47,911 bases of DNA from positions 1-47,911 of the forward strand of contig NZ_JANEWG010000034.1 of the NCBI RefSeq assembly GCF_028069725.1, written 5' to 3'. This document shows, one piece after another, positions 44,783 to 47,911 of this stretch. A model generated the notes under the pieces. The model was given only the letters and a program-made list of their open reading frames with translations. It was not told where the DNA came from and did no database searches. This DNA is from Citrobacter sp. Awk 4 (GTDB taxonomy: Bacteria; Pseudomonadota; Gammaproteobacteria; Enterobacterales; Enterobacteriaceae). Made by a program: the position numbers and the translations under genes. Numbering within the stretch: position 1 is the first letter of the stretch; each line of letters opens with the position of its first letter.

Positions 44783-46105
44783 ATGACAACGAAAACAACA
44801 ACACAACTGGATCCGATTGAAACCGCGTCGCTGGATGAATTACAGGCGCTGCAAACCCAGCGTCTGAAGTGGACGCTGAAACATGCTTACGACAACGTTC
44901 CGATGTACCGCCGCAAATTTGATGCCGCTGGCGTGCATCCTGACGATTTCAAAGAACTGGCCGACCTGCGCAAATTCCCGTGCACGACCAAACAGGATCT
45001 GCGTGATAACTACCCGTTCGAGACCTTTGCAGTACCGATGGAGCAGGTGGTGCGTATCCACGCCTCTTCGGGAACCACCGGTAAACCGACGGTGGTTGGC
45101 TATACCCAAAATGATATCGATACCTGGGCGAATATTGTCGCTCGCTCACTGCGCGCAGCGGGCGGCACGGCGAAAGATAAAATTCATGTCGCCTACGGTT
45201 ACGGGTTGTTTACTGGCGGGCTTGGCGCGCACTACGGCGCAGAGCGTTTAGGAGCCACGGTGATCCCGATGTCCGGCGGACAAACCGAAAAACAGGCGCA
45301 GCTGATCCGTGATTTCCAGCCCGATATGATTATGGTGACGCCGTCCTATTGCCTGAACTTAATTGAAGAACTGGAGCGTCAGATGGGTGGCGACGCCAGT
45401 CAGTGCTCTCTGCGTGTCGGCGTGTTTGGCGCAGAACCGTGGACGCAGGCGATGCGTAAAGAAATTGAACGTCGTCTGGGGATCACCGCGCTGGATATTT
45501 ATGGTCTGTCTGAAGTGATGGGTCCTGGCGTGGCGATGGAGTGTATCGAAACAGCGGACGGTCCAACCATCTGGGAAGACCATTTCTACCCGGAAATCGT
45601 GAACCCGAATGATGGCACGCCGTTGGCTGATGGCGAGCAGGGCGAATTACTGTTCACCACGCTGACCAAAGAGGCGTTGCCGGTGATCCGTTACCGTACC
45701 CGCGATCTGACGCGTTTGCTGCCGGGCACCGCCCGCACGATGCGCCGTATGGATCGCATCAGTGGTCGCAGCGACGACATGCTGATTATTCGCGGTGTGA
45801 ACGTTTTCCCATCGCAACTTGAAGAAGAGATCGTCAAGTTCGAGCATCTGTCGCCGCATTACCAGCTTGAGGTGAACCGTCGCGGGCATCTCGATTCACT
45901 CTCCGTGAAGGTAGAGCTGAAAGAGAGCAGCCTGACGCTGACCCATGAACAGCGCTGCCAGGTGTGCCATCAGTTGCGCCACCGCATCAAGTCGATGGTC
46001 GGTATCTCGACCGACGTCATGATTGTGAACTGCGGCAGTATTCCGCGTTCAGAGGGGAAAGCCTGCCGCGTGTTCGATTTACGCAACATCGTCGTTAACG
46101 GCTAA
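44783..46105 (+). CDS. paaK: Phenylacetate-CoA ligase PaaK
   Basis: The 440-aa AMP-forming ligase activates phenylacetate to phenylacetyl-CoA, the first step and the signal that relieves PaaX. ANL-family motifs are HASSGTTGKPTVVGYT (P-loop), DIYGLSEVMGPG and YRTRDLTRLLPG, followed by the mobile C-terminal domain SDDMLIIRGVNVFPSQLEE. The start at ATG 44783 gives three residues more than E. coli. It lies 27 bases after paaJ. Confidence 0.96.
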   Translation: MTTKTTTQLDPIETASLDELQALQTQRLKWTLKHAYDNVPMYRRKFDAAGVHPDDFKELADLRKFPCTTKQDLRDNYPFETFAVPMEQVVRIHASSGTTGKPTVVGYTQNDIDTWANIVARSLRAAGGTAKDKIHVAYGYGLFTGGLGAHYGAERLGATVIPMSGGQTEKQAQLIRDFQPDMIMVTPSYCLNLIEELERQMGGDASQCSLRVGVFGAEPWTQAMRKEIERRLGITALDIYGLSEVMGPGVAMECIETADGPTIWEDHFYPEIVNPNDGTPLADGEQGELLFTTLTKEALPVIRYRTRDLTRLLPGTARTMRRMDRISGRSDDMLIIRGVNVFPSQLEEEIVKFEHLSPHYQLEVNRRGHLDSLSVKVELKESSLTLTHEQRCQVCHQLRHRIKSMVGISTDVMIVNCGSIPRSEGKACRVFDLRNIVVNG

Positions 46106-46113
46106 TGCAGATC

Positions 46114-46141
46114 TGAACCTCTCCTAAACAGGAGAGGTTCA
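46114..46141. repeat. Perfect 12-bp inverted repeat between paaK and paaX
   Basis: TGAACCTCTCCT (46114-46125), loop AAAC and AGGAGAGGTTCA (46130-46141) form a perfect hairpin eight bases after the paaK stop. On the plus strand it is followed by A and not T, so it is not a standard terminator. It could stabilise the paa mRNA or pause transcription before paaX. Confidence 0.75.
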
Positions 46142-46199
46142 GAAAAAAAGGAGTGTGCTATGCTTCATCAAGGGAAAAAATGACAACAGAATGAATCAC

Positions 46200-47153
46200 A
46201 TGAGTAAACTCGATACCTTCATCCAGCAGGCGGTTAGCACCGGTCACATCAGTGGAACCTCACTTATCTCTTCGCTTTATGGCGACTCGCTCTCTCATCG
46301 CGGCGGTGAAATCTGGCTCGGGAGTCTGGCTGCGTTGCTGGAAGGGCTGGGCTTTGGCGAGCGTTTTGTGCGTACCGCGCTGTTTCGGCTCAATAAAGAG
46401 GGCTGGCTGAATGTCTCGCGTCTGGGACGCCGCAGTTTCTACAGCCTGAGCGACAAAGGTCTGCGTTTAACCCGACGGGCGGAAACCAAAATTTATCGCG
46501 CTGAACAGCCCGCGTGGGATGGCAAATGGCTGCTGCTGTTGTCCGAAGGGTTAGACAAAAATACCCTTGCGGATGTGAAAAAACAGCTGATCTGGCAGGG
46601 GTTTGGCACCCTGGCGCCGAGTCTTATGGCATCACCGTCGCAACAGCTCGCGGATGTGCAGTCGTTGTTGCACGAGGCCGGTGTCGCGGAGAACGTGATC
46701 TGCTTTGAGGCGCATTCCCCGCTGGCGCTGTCGCGTGCGGCGCTGCGCGCCAGGGTTGAAGAGTGCTGGCAACTGACCGAGCAAAACGTGATGTACGAGT
46801 CGTTTATCAACGCATTTCGCCCCTTGTTGCCGCTGTTGAAAGAGGTGGAGCCAGACGAATTAACGCCGCAGCGCGCTTTTCATATTCAACTGCTGTTAAT
46901 CCATTTTTATCGACGCGTGGTGCTAAAAGATCCGCTATTGCCCGAAGAGTTATTACCGGCGCATTGGGCAGGACAAACGGCGCGTCAGCTGTGTATCAAC
47001 ATTTATCAACGTGTCGCCCCTGGCGCGCTGGCGTTTGTCAGTGAAAAAGGGGAAACCTCGGTAGGAGAATTGCTGTCGCCGGGCAGTCTCTGGTTCCAGC
47101 GTTTTGGCGGTCTGAGCGTAGATCAGGAGGCAGTATGCCAGTTTATCAAATAG
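46200..47153 (+). CDS. paaX: GntR-like repressor PaaX
   Basis: The 317-aa repressor controls the paa promoters and dissociates on binding phenylacetyl-CoA. A winged helix lies at about 15-90 ([34 protein letters not shown]). The effector domain follows, with [12 protein letters not shown] and the [21 protein letters not shown] segment conserved. I take ATG 46200 for match to the E. coli N-terminus; ATG 46191 is also possible and neither has a strong ribosome site, consistent with low expression. The gene ends inside paaY. Confidence 0.95.
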   Translation: MSKLDTFIQQAVSTGHISGTSLISSLYGDSLSHRGGEIWLGSLAALLEGLGFGERFVRTALFRLNKEGWLNVSRLGRRSFYSLSDKGLRLTRRAETKIYRAEQPAWDGKWLLLLSEGLDKNTLADVKKQLIWQGFGTLAPSLMASPSQQLADVQSLLHEAGVAENVICFEAHSPLALSRAALRARVEECWQLTEQNVMYESFINAFRPLLPLLKEVEPDELTPQRAFHIQLLLIHFYRRVVLKDPLLPEELLPAHWAGQTARQLCINIYQRVAPGALAFVSEKGETSVGELLSPGSLWFQRFGGLSVDQEAVCQFIK

Positions 47154-47731
47154 ATGGATTGACCCCGGTGGTACCTGAGGAAAGTTATGTCCATCCGACG
47201 GCCGTGTTGATTGGCGATGTGATCCTCGGTAAAGGGGTCTACGTGGGGCCGAACGCCAGTCTGCGGGGGGATTTTGGGCGTATCGTCGTTAAAGATGGGG
47301 CGAACATTCAGGATAACTGCGTGATGCATGGTTTTCCTGAGCAGGACACCGTGGTGGAAGAGAACGGCCACATTGGGCACAGCGCGATCCTGCACGGCTG
47401 CACGATTCGCCGCAACGCGCTGGTGGGCATGAACGCGGTGGTGATGGACGGGGCGGTGATCGGTGAAAACAGCATCGTCGGCGCGGCCGCATTTGTGAAA
47501 GCGAAAGCCGAAATGCCGGCTGACTACCTGATTATCGGTAGCCCGGCGAAGGCTATCCGTGCGTTGAGCGCTCAGGAGATGGCGTGGAAGCTACAGGGTA
47601 CGCGTGAGTATCAGGTGCTGGTGGAGCGTTGCAAGCTGACGATGCATCAGGTGGAGCCGCTGCGGGAAGAAGAACCAGGCCGTAAACGTTTGCAATTTGA
47701 TGAGAATCTGCGGCCGAAGTCGGCCATGTAG
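47135..47731 (+). CDS. paaY: Hexapeptide-repeat thioesterase PaaY
   Basis: The 198-aa left-handed beta-helix protein is related to gamma-carbonic anhydrases and acts as a thioesterase that removes inhibitory CoA adducts in the paa pathway. Hexapeptide turns run from [16 protein letters not shown] to [13 protein letters not shown], with metal-binding His in [16 protein letters not shown] and HGC. AGGAGG lies before ATG 47135, which overlaps paaX by 19 bases. Confidence 0.95.
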   Translation: MPVYQIDGLTPVVPEESYVHPTAVLIGDVILGKGVYVGPNASLRGDFGRIVVKDGANIQDNCVMHGFPEQDTVVEENGHIGHSAILHGCTIRRNALVGMNAVVMDGAVIGENSIVGAAAFVKAKAEMPADYLIIGSPAKAIRALSAQEMAWKLQGTREYQVLVERCKLTMHQVEPLREEEPGRKRLQFDENLRPKSAM

Positions 47732-47733
47732 CG

Positions 47734-47911
47734 TTAGCCCTCTCGGGATTTACTCAGAACTGACAACAAGCTGGTTTTGCGAAGGGTTCCGTTCACTTCA
47801 TGTTCTTCGCTTCTCTGGCATTTCATGTCCCGTGAACGGGTTAAGGGAGCTATCGCCGCTCCCTTAACAATCCCGGCTCCCGGCAGGAAAATTGCCGCTT
47901 CGCGGTTACCC
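47734..47911 (-). other. Unassigned open frame and palindrome at the window edge
   Basis: After paaY no plus-strand gene is visible. A perfect palindrome, TTAAGGGAGC (47841-47850) and GCTCCCTTAA (47858-47867), lacks a T-run. On the minus strand 58 codons stay open to the window edge (...REAAIFLPGAGIVKGAAIAP...) and stop at 47734. I cannot tell whether it is the end of a gene or an intergenic repeat element. Confidence 0.25.

Overview
The window comes from an enterobacterial chromosome close to Escherichia and most like Citrobacter. The basis is gene content and order: uspF - ompN - micC - ydbK/nifJ - ydbJ - hslJ - ldhA - ydbH/ynbE/ydbL - feaR/feaB/tynA - ynb cluster - paa cluster. Protein lengths match E. 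coli K-12 orthologues almost residue for residue. Genus assignment is inference; no rRNA or tRNA gene is present.

Layout. (1) 1-5.3 kb is an accessory segment. It has a coupled gene pair (a two-helix membrane protein and a 609-aa secreted or membrane protein carrying a caspase/CHAT-like His...Cys core), a PUA/EVE-like + zinc-ribbon + HNH nuclease, a YedK/HMCES-type SRAP protein, and a decayed tyrosine-recombinase C-terminus. In E. coli K-12 the Rac prophage ends beside uspF, so this looks like the same kind of integration neighbourhood. (2) 5.4-12.9 kb: a CSS-motif EAL c-di-GMP phosphodiesterase, uspF, a KTSC protein, porin ompN, the sRNA MicC on the opposite strand, and pyruvate:flavodoxin oxidoreductase. 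(3) 13-17.7 kb: sparse AT-rich DNA, an orphan ProX-like betaine-binding protein, lipoproteins ydbJ and hslJ, and fermentative ldhA. (4) 17.8-19.9 kb: a membrane GGDEF cyclase bracketed by imperfect direct repeats exactly 2,050 bp apart. (5) 19.96-23.1 kb: ydbH-ynbE-ydbL, the intermembrane bridge operon. (6) 23.1-28.4 kb: aromatic amine catabolism (feaR, feaB, tynA) with matching tandem FeaR-type operators. (7) 28.6-34.2 kb: a six-gene lipid cluster (CDP-alcohol phosphotransferase, CdsA-like, PlsC-like, hydrolase-methyltransferase fusion, PAP2-dual-specificity phosphatase fusion, small membrane protein). It has two genes more than the K-12 ynbABCD set and sits between tynA and paaZ. (8) 34.3-47.7 kb: the complete phenylacetate cluster, paaZ divergent from paaABCDEFGHIJK, then paaXY.

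How they work together. TynA oxidises phenylethylamine or tyramine in the periplasm to an aldehyde, FeaB oxidises it to (hydroxy)phenylacetate, and the paa products take phenylacetate via PaaK ligation, PaaABCDE epoxidation, PaaG isomerisation, PaaZ ring cleavage and PaaFHIJ beta-oxidation to succinyl-CoA and acetyl-CoA. Regions 1, 4 and 7 hold most of the unexplained biology.
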